64,000 nucleotides of DNA from Sphingomonas beigongshangi. Its GTDB lineage: Bacteria > Pseudomonadota > Alphaproteobacteria > Sphingomonadales > Sphingomonadaceae. Position numbers and translations under genes: made by a program. This document shows, piece by piece, positions 45,143-54,189 of this stretch; positions within the stretch are counted from its first letter, which is position 1; each line of letters starts with the position of its first letter. The notes beneath the pieces are model-generated. The model did not search any database, was not told where the DNA came from, and was given only the letters and a program-made list of their open reading frames with translations. The stretch spans positions 186,001 to 250,000 of the forward strand of contig NZ_JADHDT010000006.1 of NCBI RefSeq assembly GCF_016820445.1. Reading direction: 5' to 3'.

Positions 45143-46504
45143 TTGCCCGACATCGCCCTTCCCCAGCCCACGACGATCTCAGCGAGCATCGATCTCTCCA
45201 GCCGCATCAAGGCGTTCGACGGCGGCGAGAACACTTTGGTGTCGCACGCGGCCGAATTGTGGTCGATCATCGAGCCGGATGCGGCAGAGGTCGTCGAGGC
45301 CTATTGGGACCATTGGCGCCGGCAAAACCCCGGCGCCCCCGAATGGTCGATCCACGAGAAGGAACGCCGGGTCACGATCGGCATCACCTATCTGCGCAAC
45401 CGGTTCTGCAACCTGAACGGCCGCGAATGGGTCGAGTCGCTCGAACGCGCGGTCGCGTCCGCCTATGCCGCGGGCGTGTCGACGATGGAGGTGCTGGCCA
45501 TGTCCTGCGCGTCCGATCGCGCCGCGCTCAAGGCGTTGATGAACCGCATGTCGCCGGAGGATCCGCGCCGACCGATGCTCGTCGACGTGCTGATGCGCAT
45601 GTTTGGCATGGAGACGGAACTGACGGTGGAGCTGTTCGCGGGGTTCAACGCCTATAGCGAGCGCCAGGCCCGCGACCGGCTGGCGATCGAGTTCCGCGAG
45701 GGTATCGCGAGCGCGGTGGAGACCGCGACGATCGAAGGGCAGTCGCTGCGCGCCCAGGCGGAGCGCAGTTCCGGTTCGGCACGCGGCATGCTCGGCAAGG
45801 CGAGCGAAGTCGCCGCGGCGGCGGAGCAATCCGCGGTCGCGATGCGCGAGGCCGCCCAGACCGCGGCCGGCCTGATCCGGGCCATCGAGGATGCGCGCAC
45901 CGAGGTGGAGGCCGCCGCGGAAATCGCCCAGCGCGCCAGCGTGCAGGCGACGAATGCCGTCGGCATGTCCGAGGCGCTGTCCGATCACGCCAAGTCGATC
46001 GAGTCGATCCTCGGCCTGATCCGCGACATCGCGGGCCAGACCAACCTGCTCGCGCTCAACGCGACGATCGAGGCGGCCCGTGCGGGCGACGCCGGCCGCG
46101 GCTTTGCCGTCGTCGCGCAGGAGGTGAAGAGCCTCGCCAACCAGACGGCCCGCGCAACGGACGACATCGCCGCGAAGATCGCGTCGATCCAGGCCGCGAC
46201 CCGCTCGACGGTGGACACCAACGCGTCGATCAAGACGACGGTCACCGAGGTGCAGGAATCCGCCGATCGCATCCGCTATGCGATGGAGGCCCAGGCGCAG
46301 ACCGTCACGGCGATCACCGCCGCGGTCGACGAGACCGCGCTGGCTGCCGATTCGATGTCGACGACGATCGCGGCGATCCGCGAGGACACCGAAACCGTCG
46401 CCACCGAGATCGACGGCGTCGGCCGCGGGTTCGACCGCCTCGACGGCCGACTCGCGAGCCTGAAGACGAGTGCCGGCGATTTCGTCGCGAAGGTGGCCGC
46501 CTAG
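45143..46504 (+). CDS. Cytosolic methyl-accepting chemotaxis-type signalling protein
   Basis: 453 residues with no membrane segment. The first ~180 residues form a helical sensor domain with '[20 protein letters not shown]', whose layout resembles globin-coupled sensors, but I do not see the expected proximal histidine. A linker and the MCP signalling domain follow, with the hairpin tip '[18 protein letters not shown]' and '[20 protein letters not shown]'. It should signal to CheA/CheW, although no che genes are nearby. The start is a TTG with CGGAG upstream. Divergent from sdhC. Confidence 0.8.
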   Translation: MPDIALPQPTTISASIDLSSRIKAFDGGENTLVSHAAELWSIIEPDAAEVVEAYWDHWRRQNPGAPEWSIHEKERRVTIGITYLRNRFCNLNGREWVESLERAVASAYAAGVSTMEVLAMSCASDRAALKALMNRMSPEDPRRPMLVDVLMRMFGMETELTVELFAGFNAYSERQARDRLAIEFREGIASAVETATIEGQSLRAQAERSSGSARGMLGKASEVAAAAEQSAVAMREAAQTAAGLIRAIEDARTEVEAAAEIAQRASVQATNAVGMSEALSDHAKSIESILGLIRDIAGQTNLLALNATIEAARAGDAGRGFAVVAQEVKSLANQTARATDDIAAKIASIQAATRSTVDTNASIKTTVTEVQESADRIRYAMEAQAQTVTAITAAVDETALAADSMSTTIAAIREDTETVATEIDGVGRGFDRLDGRLASLKTSAGDFVAKVAA

Positions 46505-46517
46505 GCCCCCTCGCGGA

Positions 46518-46535
46518 CCTCCCGCAAGCGGGAGG
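46518..46535 (+). terminator. Hairpin after the methyl-accepting protein gene
   Basis: CCTCCCGCAAGCGGGAGG folds into a stable stem 14 nt after the stop. No T-run follows, so its terminator role is moderate in certainty. Confidence 0.5.
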
Positions 46536-46585
46536 GGACGTCCGGTCCGGTTGCCCTGTCCCTGCCCCGCCCGTAAGGCGGGGAC

Positions 46586-47281
46586 ATGACCATCCTTCTC
46601 ACCGGATCGAGCCGCGGCATCGGCGCTGCGATCCATGGCGCCCTTGCCGGCACCGGCGCCGCCGTCATCGGGCACGGCACGCGCAGCGGCATCGCGGCCG
46701 ATTTCGCCGACCCCGCCGCACCGCGCGCCCTCTGGGACGCCGCGCTCGACCAGGCTGGCGGCACGATCGACGTCCTCGTCAACAACGCCGGCGTCTTCGA
46801 GGCCAACGCTCTGTCGCGCGCGCATGACGACTGGGTCGCCGACTGGGAGCGGACGCTGCGCATCAACCTGACCGCCGCGGCCGAACTGTGCCGGCTGGCG
46901 GTGCGGCACTGGCAGGAGCGCGGCACCGGCGGCCGGATCGTCAACGTCGCGAGCCGCGCCGCCTATCGCGGCGACAGCCCGGCGCACTGGCATTATGCCG
47001 CCGCCAAGGCGGGCATGGTCGCGATGACCAAGACGATCGCGCGGGGCTATGCCAGCGAAGGCATACTCGCCTTCGCCATCTGCCCCGGTTTCACGATGAC
47101 CGGCATGGCGGAAGACTATCTGGCCAGCCGCGGCGGCGACAGGCTGCTCGCCGACATTCCGCTCGGCCGCGTCGCGTCGCCGGACGAGGTGGCCAGCGTC
47201 GCGCGCTATTGCGCGCTGGACGCGCCCGCATCGATGACCGGCGCGGTGATCGACGTCAACGGAGCGAGCTATGTCCGCTGA
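46586..47281 (+). CDS. SDR family oxidoreductase
   Basis: 231 residues. 'LLTGSSRGIGAAIH' is the cofactor motif at about residues 4-14, 'VNNAGVF' lies near 67, and 'YAAAKAGM' provides the catalytic Tyr and Lys. It resembles FabG-like reductases; substrate unknown. AAGGCGGGG precedes the ATG. Its end overlaps the prmA start by 11 nt, so the two are co-translated. Confidence 0.85.
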   Translation: MTILLTGSSRGIGAAIHGALAGTGAAVIGHGTRSGIAADFADPAAPRALWDAALDQAGGTIDVLVNNAGVFEANALSRAHDDWVADWERTLRINLTAAAELCRLAVRHWQERGTGGRIVNVASRAAYRGDSPAHWHYAAAKAGMVAMTKTIARGYASEGILAFAICPGFTMTGMAEDYLASRGGDRLLADIPLGRVASPDEVASVARYCALDAPASMTGAVIDVNGASYVR

Positions 47282-48227
47282 TCCCACCAGCTGGAAGATC
47301 ACCCTGCCCTGCACCCGTGCGGAGGCGGAGGCGATCGACGCGGCGTCGGACCTGGCGATCGACGCGGTGCTGATGACCACCGAGGAAGTCGAGGACGACG
47401 TCGAGCGCTGGCGCCTGGACGCCTATACCGACCACGAACCCGATGCCGCGACGATCGCGGCGATCCACGCGCTGGTGCCGAGCGCGAGCGGCCGGGAACC
47501 GGTCGTCGAGGCGCTGTCGGACGAGGATTGGGTCGCGTTGAGCCAGCAGGGGCTGGAGCCGATCCGCGAGGGGCGCTTCATCGTCCATACCAGCGCGCAC
47601 CCCGTCGAGGTCGCCACTGCCGCCGGCGAGCGTGCCTTCCTGATCGATGCCGGACAGGCGTTCGGCACCGGTCATCACGGCACGACCAGCGGCTGCCTCG
47701 CGATGCTCGATGGTCTGGCCCTGGCCGGACGCTCCTACGACCGGATCATAGACCTGGGCACAGGCACCGGGCTGCTCGCCTTCGCCGCGCGCCATCTGTG
47801 GCCCGGCGCCGCTGTGACGGGCACCGACATCGATCCGATCGCGATCGACGTGACGCGCGAGAACATGGCGCTAAACCAGGTCGAGGCGGTGCGCCTGATC
47901 GTCGCCGACGGCACGCGCGATCCCGCCATTGCGGAGGCAGGGCCCTATGACCTCGTCATCGCCAACATTCTTGCCGGTCCGCTGATCGCAATGGCGCCGG
48001 AGGTTGCGGGCATCGCCGCGCCAGGCGCGACGATCGTGCTCGCAGGACTGCTTTCGAACCAGGCGCAGAAGGTCGTGGACGCCTATGTCGCTCAGGGTGC
48101 GCGGGAACAGGCGCGCGACGTGCGCGGCGACTGGACCATCCTGCATCTCCAGGCCGCGGCGACCCGTGTCGCCCCCAGCGACACCGATTCCAGCCGTCGC
48201 GGCGACTGGGCGACCGACGGACGCTGA
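47271..48227 (+). CDS. prmA: Ribosomal protein L11 methyltransferase
   Basis: 318 residues. An N-terminal L11-recognition domain (about 1-90) precedes the SAM-binding core 'IDLGTGTGLLAFAARHLWPG', 'GTDIDPIAIDVTRENMALN' and the catalytic-loop motif 'LVIANILAGPLIAMAPEV'. PrmA trimethylates lysines and the N-terminus of ribosomal protein L11. 'AFGTGHHGTT' is a further family marker. A 40-residue low-complexity C-terminal tail is present. It overlaps the upstream SDR gene. Confidence 0.93.
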   Translation: MSADPTSWKITLPCTRAEAEAIDAASDLAIDAVLMTTEEVEDDVERWRLDAYTDHEPDAATIAAIHALVPSASGREPVVEALSDEDWVALSQQGLEPIREGRFIVHTSAHPVEVATAAGERAFLIDAGQAFGTGHHGTTSGCLAMLDGLALAGRSYDRIIDLGTGTGLLAFAARHLWPGAAVTGTDIDPIAIDVTRENMALNQVEAVRLIVADGTRDPAIAEAGPYDLVIANILAGPLIAMAPEVAGIAAPGATIVLAGLLSNQAQKVVDAYVAQGAREQARDVRGDWTILHLQAAATRVAPSDTDSSRRGDWATDGR

Positions 48228-48289
48228 ACGCCGGGTAGACGCCGATGGGCGGAGGCGGGACAGGCCAGCGCCTGCCCCGTCACTGAAAG

Positions 48290-48342
48290 TCCGATCCGCG
48301 TACGTGAAAGCGGCGCCGGTCCGATCCAGCCTCGCTGGATCG
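48290..48342 (+). repeat. Dispersed intergenic repeat, copy 2
   Basis: Related to 25324-25376 in the same orientation. Its 3' end folds as a perfect hairpin, GATCCAGC-CTC-GCTGGATC. It lies in the convergent spacer between prmA and the lipoprotein gene, 63 nt after the prmA stop. Confidence 0.6.
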
Positions 48343-48346
48343 CAAG

Positions 48347-48712
48347 CTATTCCCCGTTGCCGGCGGGCGCGTTTTCGGCGGGCGGCGCATCGGCCGGCGG
48401 CGCGTCGCGCTGGGCGCGCGCCGTCATCCCGGTGGCGGAAGCATCGTCCAGCATCTGCTGGTCGACGCTGCGCGCAGGCGGCGGTGGCGGGGCATCGTCG
48501 ATCGCGGCGGCATTCGCGGCCGGCACCGGCTCCGCCATGTTGGCGGCGGCAGGCATCGTGTCGGCGGGCGCGACCTCGGTAACGCTCGCGTCGTTCTGCA
48601 CGGTTTCGGCGGCTGGTTCCTCCGACGGTGAGCGCGAACAGCCCGCCAGTGCGGGCAGAGCCATCACGACAGCGCCAAGCACCAGCGCGCGCGTGCGATA
48701 CGTCTTCATCAT
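48347..48712 (-). CDS. Small predicted lipoprotein
   Basis: About 121 residues. A signal sequence ends in the lipobox 'LPALAGC' with the lipidated cysteine; the rest is low-complexity, rich in Ala, Pro, Glu and Asp ('PPPPPARSVDQQMLDDA'). It should be tethered to the periplasmic face of a membrane. No domain is recognisable. GGGGAACGACG precedes the ATG pair at 48712. It lies 20 nt after the L,D-transpeptidase gene on the same strand, so a cell-wall role is possible. Confidence 0.75.
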   Translation of the reverse strand: MMKTYRTRALVLGAVVMALPALAGCSRSPSEEPAAETVQNDASVTEVAPADTMPAAANMAEPVPAANAAAIDDAPPPPPARSVDQQMLDDASATGMTARAQRDAPPADAPPAENAPAGNGE

Positions 48713-48732
48713 CGTCGTTCCCCGTTGGCGGA

Positions 48733-50250
48733 TCATTGCTGGTTGGCGGCACGCTCAGCGGAGCGCGCCTCGATCTTGCTCGCGAGCTGCGCGTCCCAGC
48801 CATAGGGATCCTCGCGAAAGCCCACCTGCCCGTCCGAACCGGCGAATGCCGTCCAATAGAGCAGATAGACCGCCACAGGCTCCGCCATCGTGGCGCGCAC
48901 CGTCTTGCCGGACGCCAGCACGGCATCCACGGCTTCGGGCTGCCATTGCGGCGTCGTCTTCAGCATCAGCGCGGCCAAATCGGCGGGCTTTTCCAGGCGG
49001 ACGCAGCCGTGGCTCGCCAGCCGGTCGAACTTGGAGAAGCCCGACTGGGCGGGGGTATCGTGCAGATAGACGGCGAAATCGTTCGGGAAATCAAACTTGA
49101 AACGGCCGAGCGCGCTCTTCTCCGACGCCTGCTGCAGCCGCTTCTCGCCATTGCCCGCGTCGATCACGCGAAAGCCGTTGCGCTTCAGATAACCCGGATT
49201 GGCGCGCTCCTTGGGCCAAAGTTCCTTGGTTGCGATCGAGCTCGGCACGTTCCACGGCGGGTTGAGGACGATGCTGTTGATCTGCGACACCAGCATCGGC
49301 GTCTCGTTGCCGGGCCGCCCCGTCACCGCCTTCATCGACATGACCGGCTCGTCGCCGTCGAATACCGTCAGCACCGCCGCCGCGATATTCACCTGCACGC
49401 GCTTCGCGGCGAGCTGCTGCGGCAGCCACCGCCAGCGTTCCAGGTTCGCCATGATCTGGCGCACACGCTGCGCGACGGGCACGTTGAACGCGGCGATGGT
49501 CTGAGCGCCCACGGTGCCGACCGGATTGAGGCCGTAGCGCCGCTGCGCGCGACGAACGCCGGCAAGCAACCCCTCGTCGAACGTCGCACCCGTCGCCGCG
49601 ACCGCCGGATCTTCCATGGCCAGTCGCCGACGCAACTGCGCGACGAGCGGCCCGCTCGATCCGAACGGGATCGATGCATTGGCGGGTAAGCTACCCCAGC
49701 CGCCGGCGGCGGCGATATCGCGATACCGCGCCAGCCCCTTCACCAGCGTGTCATAGCCGGCATAGGGCGGCGGCAGCGATGCCGCCCACGCCGCCAGCCG
49801 GTCCTGCCGCACCGCTTCGGCGAAGCCCGGCAGCGGGTCGTACGGCTGCGGCCTGATGCCCCAGTCCTTGCCGAAGTCGGCGGTATCCAGCCGGCCGGCA
49901 TGCACCGCATGGGCGTAATCCAGCGCGACGCGGACCAGGGCCGCGGGGGCGAGCGCGGACAGATCTCGCGCGGGGCCCTGCCGCAGGCCTTGCGCCACTT
50001 CCCCTTTCGCGACGAGCCCGGCGAGCTGGCGGGCCTGTTCCGGCGTCAGCGTCGGCAGCGGCGCGACGGCTGGCGTGACGGTCTGCACCACCGCCGGCGG
50101 CGTCACCGCGGGCGCTGTGCGCGCGGTATCGGGCTGCGTCGCCGGTGCGACCTGCGCGGCAAGCGGGGCGGTAACAAGCCCGCCGATCGCCAGCGACGCG
50201 AGCAGCCGCGCGGCAGGACGGCCGGAAACGGGGAAGTACGAAACGGTCAT
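48733..50250 (-). CDS. L,D-transpeptidase (YcbB/LdtD-like)
   Basis: 505 residues with an N-terminal signal/anchor segment. Following an Ala/Pro-rich region are a long helical scaffold domain, a peptidoglycan-binding-like motif 'GSSGPLVAQLRRRL', and a YkuD catalytic domain with the 'SHGCVRLEKPADLA' motif that holds the active-site cysteine. It forms 3-3 crosslinks in peptidoglycan in the periplasm. 'MLVSQINSIVLNPPWNVP' is typical of the YcbB branch. The small lipoprotein gene follows. Confidence 0.92.
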   Translation of the reverse strand: MTVSYFPVSGRPAARLLASLAIGGLVTAPLAAQVAPATQPDTARTAPAVTPPAVVQTVTPAVAPLPTLTPEQARQLAGLVAKGEVAQGLRQGPARDLSALAPAALVRVALDYAHAVHAGRLDTADFGKDWGIRPQPYDPLPGFAEAVRQDRLAAWAASLPPPYAGYDTLVKGLARYRDIAAAGGWGSLPANASIPFGSSGPLVAQLRRRLAMEDPAVAATGATFDEGLLAGVRRAQRRYGLNPVGTVGAQTIAAFNVPVAQRVRQIMANLERWRWLPQQLAAKRVQVNIAAAVLTVFDGDEPVMSMKAVTGRPGNETPMLVSQINSIVLNPPWNVPSSIATKELWPKERANPGYLKRNGFRVIDAGNGEKRLQQASEKSALGRFKFDFPNDFAVYLHDTPAQSGFSKFDRLASHGCVRLEKPADLAALMLKTTPQWQPEAVDAVLASGKTVRATMAEPVAVYLLYWTAFAGSDGQVGFREDPYGWDAQLASKIEARSAERAANQQ

Positions 50251-50374
50251 ATCGGTATGAAGGCCCTCTTGCGCTGGCAGATGACGAATGCCCCCTTTCG
50301 CATCCCTAGCCTACGCCACGCTGAACCGACAGAGTCGACGCGCGATTTTTCTCCTCGTTCAGACCTGTCCGCGT

Positions 50375-51187
50375 TCAGGCAAGCCCGTAGAAGGCACGCG
50401 CCGCGCCCTGCATCAGCCGCGTGCGATCGAGCCCGTCGGCCAGCCGCATCGCGGCGTCGTACCAGTCCCGGTAGCGCTCGCCCGCCATGCCGATGACGGG
50501 CCAGTCGCTGCCCCACATCAACCGGTCGCCGAAACAAGCGGCGAGATGCGCGACATAGGGCCGAAGCGCATCGGCCGGCTGGCCGGCTGCCTGCTCGGTG
50601 CGCAGGCCAGACAGCTTGCACCACAATCCGCGCGCTGCCAGCGCCGCGATCTCGCCCCGCCAGGGGTCCAGCATCCCCGTCGCCGCATAGGGCTTGGCGC
50701 CGTGATCGATGACGATCGCCAGATCCGGCCAGGCCGCCGCGAAGCGCGCGAGCATGGGCAGATGCCGCGGCTGGACCAGCGCATCGAGCCGCAGTCCGTG
50801 GTCGCGCATCGCCGCGATCGCAGGCTTCAGCGCCGGCGCGAGGAGCCAGTCGGTATCCTCTATTCCCTGCAGCATCGGGCGCAGACCGCGAAGCTTGGCG
50901 TTCCGCGCCAGGTCGCCGATACGCGCCACCGCGTCGGGCGCGGCAAGGTCGACCCAGCCGACGACGCCCTGTACCAGCGTGTCGCGCGCCGCCAGGTCGA
51001 GCAGCCGATCGGTCTCGCCGTCGTTCGGCTGCGACTGCACCAGCACGACCCCCTCGACGGGGAGATCGCCGATGACGGCGCGAAGGTCATCGAGGTCGAA
51101 GTCGCGGTGGATCGCGGCTTCCGCGGCGGTCGGCCATTCGTGTCCCGCTGCGCGAAGCGACCAGACATGCACATGTGCGTCGATCAT
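50375..51187 (-). CDS. Amidohydrolase-family sugar lactonase (probable L-fuconolactonase)
   Basis: 270 residues of the amidohydrolase-2 family. The N-terminal 'MIDAHVHVW' binds a metal, 'VIDHGAKPY' and the C-terminal 'LMWGSDWPVIGM' complete the active site. Family members in non-phosphorylative L-fucose and L-rhamnose pathways open the aldonolactone ring. Here it is the last gene of an eight-gene overlapping operon and shares 4 nt (ATGA) with the kinase gene. The assignment to L-fuconolactone or L-galactonolactone is inferred from context. Confidence 0.82.
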   Translation of the reverse strand: MIDAHVHVWSLRAAGHEWPTAAEAAIHRDFDLDDLRAVIGDLPVEGVVLVQSQPNDGETDRLLDLAARDTLVQGVVGWVDLAAPDAVARIGDLARNAKLRGLRPMLQGIEDTDWLLAPALKPAIAAMRDHGLRLDALVQPRHLPMLARFAAAWPDLAIVIDHGAKPYAATGMLDPWRGEIAALAARGLWCKLSGLRTEQAAGQPADALRPYVAHLAACFGDRLMWGSDWPVIGMAGERYRDWYDAAMRLADGLDRTRLMQGAARAFYGLA

Positions 51188-51996
51188 CCGGGCCACTCCC
51201 CGCCACCGTCCGTCGTTGCGACGGGACGTCGCTGCGCGTCGAGGTACAGCGTCAGCGCGCGGCCCGGCATCTCCGCCAGGATCCAGCGCGTCAAACGCTC
51301 GAAATGGGCCGTGAACCGCGCGATCTCCGCATCGGCCATGATCCCCGCCCCCGCGCCGGCACGCCGGCGGAGGTCTTCTTCCTGCTGCATCCGCCAGCGT
51401 GGCACCGTCGCCCAATCGGGTGCGGCGAGCAGGGCAAGACGATCGAGCCGACCGAACAGCGACGCATAATCCCCCTTCAGTGCCGAATTGACATGGACCC
51501 GCCACTTCCCGTCAGCGTCTTCCTCCGCCTCCAGTGCGTTCACGGGCACCGCGAGCGCTGCCGCCGGCTGCGCCCGCGCTCCGACGCACCATCCCTCGAA
51601 CAGCACGAGCTCGCAGTCCGCGCGCGCCTGCGGCCAGTCTTCCTCTGGCAGACGGTCGTCACGGGCCTTGTCGAAGCGCGGCAATCGTACCGGTTCGCCG
51701 GCGCCGAGGCGCGCCAGCACCTCCTGTCCGAGGGCGACGTCATGCGTGCCCGGCACCCCCCGCGTCGCGAACAGCGGATGGATGTCCCGGGCCAGCGCCC
51801 GTCGGGCCTCCCGTGAAAGATAGAGGTCGTCCAGGGACAGCGTCGCGGAGCGGGGAAACCGCTGCGCCAGGCGGGCGACGAGCGTCGTCTTGCCGCTACC
51901 CTGCGCGCCGCACACGCCGACGACGAGCGGGCGTGTGCCGACGCGCGCGGCGAGCGCGGCCGCGATCCGGTCGCCGAGGATGGTTTCAGGCGACAC
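51184..51996 (-). CDS. P-loop glycerate kinase-like protein (GLYK type)
   Basis: 270 residues. The P-loop 'GAQGSGKTT' lies at residues 30-38, with 'SLDDLYLSREARRALA' and 'LFEGWCVGARAQ' following, the typical layout of the D-glycerate 3-kinase/YGR205W family rather than GarK or GckA. It should phosphorylate D-glycerate to 3-phosphoglycerate. The start is a GTG overlapping the stop of the hydroxyacid dehydrogenase gene by 11 nt. Its place in a sugar-acid operon suggests that glycerate arises from the substrate. Confidence 0.82.
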   Translation of the reverse strand: MSPETILGDRIAAALAARVGTRPLVVGVCGAQGSGKTTLVARLAQRFPRSATLSLDDLYLSREARRALARDIHPLFATRGVPGTHDVALGQEVLARLGAGEPVRLPRFDKARDDRLPEEDWPQARADCELVLFEGWCVGARAQPAAALAVPVNALEAEEDADGKWRVHVNSALKGDYASLFGRLDRLALLAAPDWATVPRWRMQQEEDLRRRAGAGAGIMADAEIARFTAHFERLTRWILAEMPGRALTLYLDAQRRPVATTDGGGEWPG

Positions 51997-52957
51997 GATT
52001 CGGCGGCGCGCGGCCGGCGAAAAAGGCGTCGAGATTGTCCGCGGCCTGCATGCCCATGGCGGTGCGCGTCTCGATCGTCGCGCTGCCGAGGTGCGGCAGC
52101 AATACGGCATTTGGCTGGTCGAGCAGTCGCGCGTCCAGGCTCGGCTCGCGCTCATAGACGTCGAGCCCGGCTCCCCCGATGATCCCTTCCGCCAAGGCCT
52201 CCGCCAGCGCGGCCTCGTCGACCACCGTGCCCCGCGCGGTGTTGATCAGCACCGCATGCGGCCGCATCGCGCGTAGCGCGGCCCGGTCGATCAGATGGCG
52301 CGTCGCGTCGCCGCCCGGCACGTGGAGCGACACGACATCGGCAGCGCCGAGGAGGTCGTGCAGCATCGGGACATAGCGCGCGCCCATCGCCGTTTCCGTC
52401 GCCGCGTCGGCCCGGCGGCGGCTGTGATAGCAGATGTGCATGCCCATTGCGCTTGCCTGCCTGGCGAGTCTGCGCGCTATCCGGCCGAAGCCGACAAGGC
52501 CCAGCGTCTTGCCCGCAAGTCCGGAGCCGATCAGATGCGTCGGCCGCCAGCCGGTCCATGCGCCGGCCCGCAGCTCGCGTTCCCCCTCGCCCGCCCGCCG
52601 CATCGCCATCAGCATCAACAACAGCGCGAGTTCCGCGGTACAGTCGGTCAGCGCGTCGGGCGTGTTGGTGACGGGCAGGCCCAGGCGCACGGCGGCGGGG
52701 AGATCGAGGTGGTCGGTGCCCGCGCCATAATTCGCGACGATCCGCGTCCGTCGTCCCGGCACCGCCATCAGGCCGGCGTCGATCCGGTCGGTTATCGTCA
52801 CGAGCAAGGCGTCCTGCTCGACCAGGGCACGGACGAGTTCGTCACGGCCGAGCGCGCGATCGTCCGGGTTCAACGTCACCCGATATGACGCCGCGAGCCG
52901 CCGCTCGACCGCCTCCGGCAGGCGGCGTGTGACGAGCAGGCGCGGCGGCATGCCCAT
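51986..52957 (-). CDS. D-2-hydroxyacid dehydrogenase (glyoxylate/hydroxypyruvate reductase type)
   Basis: 323 residues. The NAD(P)-binding motif 'GLVGFGRIARRLARQA' is mid-protein; catalytic Arg, Glu and His lie in 'NYGAGTDHLD', 'NTARGTVVDEAAL', 'LDVYEREP' and 'LPHLGSATIETR'. 'SRRRADA' after the dinucleotide fold suggests NADPH preference. It should reduce hydroxypyruvate to D-glycerate and glyoxylate to glycolate. It is directly followed by, and overlaps, the glycerate kinase gene, forming a natural two-step route to 3-phosphoglycerate. Confidence 0.85.
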   Translation of the reverse strand: MGMPPRLLVTRRLPEAVERRLAASYRVTLNPDDRALGRDELVRALVEQDALLVTITDRIDAGLMAVPGRRTRIVANYGAGTDHLDLPAAVRLGLPVTNTPDALTDCTAELALLLMLMAMRRAGEGERELRAGAWTGWRPTHLIGSGLAGKTLGLVGFGRIARRLARQASAMGMHICYHSRRRADAATETAMGARYVPMLHDLLGAADVVSLHVPGGDATRHLIDRAALRAMRPHAVLINTARGTVVDEAALAEALAEGIIGGAGLDVYEREPSLDARLLDQPNAVLLPHLGSATIETRTAMGMQAADNLDAFFAGRAPPNRVA

Positions 52958-52965
52958 GCGCGGAC

Positions 52966-53826
52966 TCAGTCCCGCGCCTCTGCCGCCACGACGTCCTGAC
53001 GTTGCGCGCCGAGGCCGCCGATCCCCAGCGTCACGACGTCGCCCGCCTTCAGATACCGCGGCTCGGGCTTTTGCCCCATGCCGACGCCCGGCGGCGTCCC
53101 CGTCGTGATGATGTCGCCCGGCTCCAACTGCATCAGACGCGAGCAATAGCTGACGATCTCCTCGACGCCGAAGATCATCGTCGCGGTCGAGCCGTCCTGC
53201 ATCCGCTCGCCGTCGACGTCCAGCCACATCGACAGCGCGCGCGGATTGGGGACCTCGTCGCGCGTCACCAGCCACGGGCCGACGGGACCGAAGGTGGGGA
53301 AACCCTTGCCCTTGTCCCAGGTCGGTCCCCGTTCGAGCTGCCAGTGACGCTCGGACACATCGTTGACGCAGACGTAGCCCGCGACATGCTCGATCGCGTC
53401 GCCTTGCGCGATGTCGTGCCCGCCGCGGCCGATGACGATGCCCAATTCGACCTCCCAGTCGGTCTTGGTCGATCCGCGCGGTATGACGACGGGGTCGTTC
53501 GGCCCCTGCAGGCAGCTGACCCATTTGTTGAAGACGACCGGCTCGTCGGGGATCGGCAGGTTGGATTCGGCGGCGTGGTCGGCGTAATTGAGGCCGATCG
53601 CGATGAACTTGCGCGTCCCTGCGACCGGCACGCCGTAGCGCGGCGTGCCGTCGACCAGCGGCAGGTTCTCCGGGTCGAGCGCGGCCACCGCCGCCAGCCG
53701 CGCGGGATCGGCGAGCAGCGCGCCGTCGATCGACGCGACGTGACCCGACAGATCGCGCACGCGCCCTTCGGCGTCGACCAGGCCGGGCTGTTCGGCGCCG
53801 GCGGCGCCATAGCGACACAATTTCAT
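52966..53826 (-). CDS. Fumarylacetoacetate hydrolase-family 2,4-diketo-3-deoxy-sugar-acid hydrolase
   Basis: 286 residues. 'KFIAIGLNYADHAAE' precedes the metal-binding glutamates in 'DWEVELGIVIG' and the 'NDVSERHWQ' motif; 'GDIITTGTPPGVGMGQKP' follows. This branch contains the hydrolases that split 2,4-diketo-3-deoxy-L-fuconate or -rhamnonate into pyruvate plus L-lactate. It overlaps the mutarotase gene by 4 nt and is followed by the hydroxyacid dehydrogenase. Substrate is inferred from the neighbouring genes. Confidence 0.85.
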   Translation of the reverse strand: MKLCRYGAAGAEQPGLVDAEGRVRDLSGHVASIDGALLADPARLAAVAALDPENLPLVDGTPRYGVPVAGTRKFIAIGLNYADHAAESNLPIPDEPVVFNKWVSCLQGPNDPVVIPRGSTKTDWEVELGIVIGRGGHDIAQGDAIEHVAGYVCVNDVSERHWQLERGPTWDKGKGFPTFGPVGPWLVTRDEVPNPRALSMWLDVDGERMQDGSTATMIFGVEEIVSYCSRLMQLEPGDIITTGTPPGVGMGQKPEPRYLKAGDVVTLGIGGLGAQRQDVVAAEARD

Positions 53827-54185
53827 CGATCCGTCACTCCCTGATCTTGCTGTTCGTCGAGCGCGAAGAGCCGCGTCATCGGCACCCATTTCTGATCCGG
53901 CGGCGCGAAGGCCAGCCGTTTCTGGAACCCATCCATCGCCGCTTCCCAGCGCGCATCGGCGGCCGCCAGGCGCGCGGGCTTCGGCCGCGGCCAGTCGTCG
54001 GCGACCTCCGCCACCATCACCATGCGATCGCCGGCACGCCAGATTTCCATCGCCTCGAACCCGGTCGCGCGGATGCCTTCGACCACCTCCGGCCACACCG
54101 CCCCCGCGGCGTGCGCGGATTCATAGGCGGCGATCAGCGCGGCGTCATCGACCAGATCGAGCGCGAAGCAGACGCGGCGCCCCAT
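53823..54185 (-). CDS. L-rhamnose mutarotase-like protein (probable L-fucose mutarotase)
   Basis: 120 residues of the RhaM family, a dimeric ferredoxin-like fold. 'YESAHAAGAVWPEVVEGIRA' carries the conserved catalytic His, followed by 'IWRAGDRMVMVAEV' and 'MTRLFALDEQ'. Members interconvert the alpha and beta anomers of L-rhamnose; related enzymes are known in non-phosphorylative L-fucose operons. It would feed the correct anomer to the aldose dehydrogenase. It is followed by the diketo-acid hydrolase with a 4-nt overlap. Confidence 0.85.
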   Translation of the reverse strand: MGRRVCFALDLVDDAALIAAYESAHAAGAVWPEVVEGIRATGFEAMEIWRAGDRMVMVAEVADDWPRPKPARLAAADARWEAAMDGFQKRLAFAPPDQKWVPMTRLFALDEQQDQGVTDR

Positions 54186-54189
54186 CGGC

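Noticed and set aside
45179..47380. Open frame of over 700 codons on the minus strand across the methyl-accepting protein and SDR genes
   Set aside because: A shadow of two well-supported plus-strand genes; composition is His/Arg/Gly-rich and no domain is recognisable.
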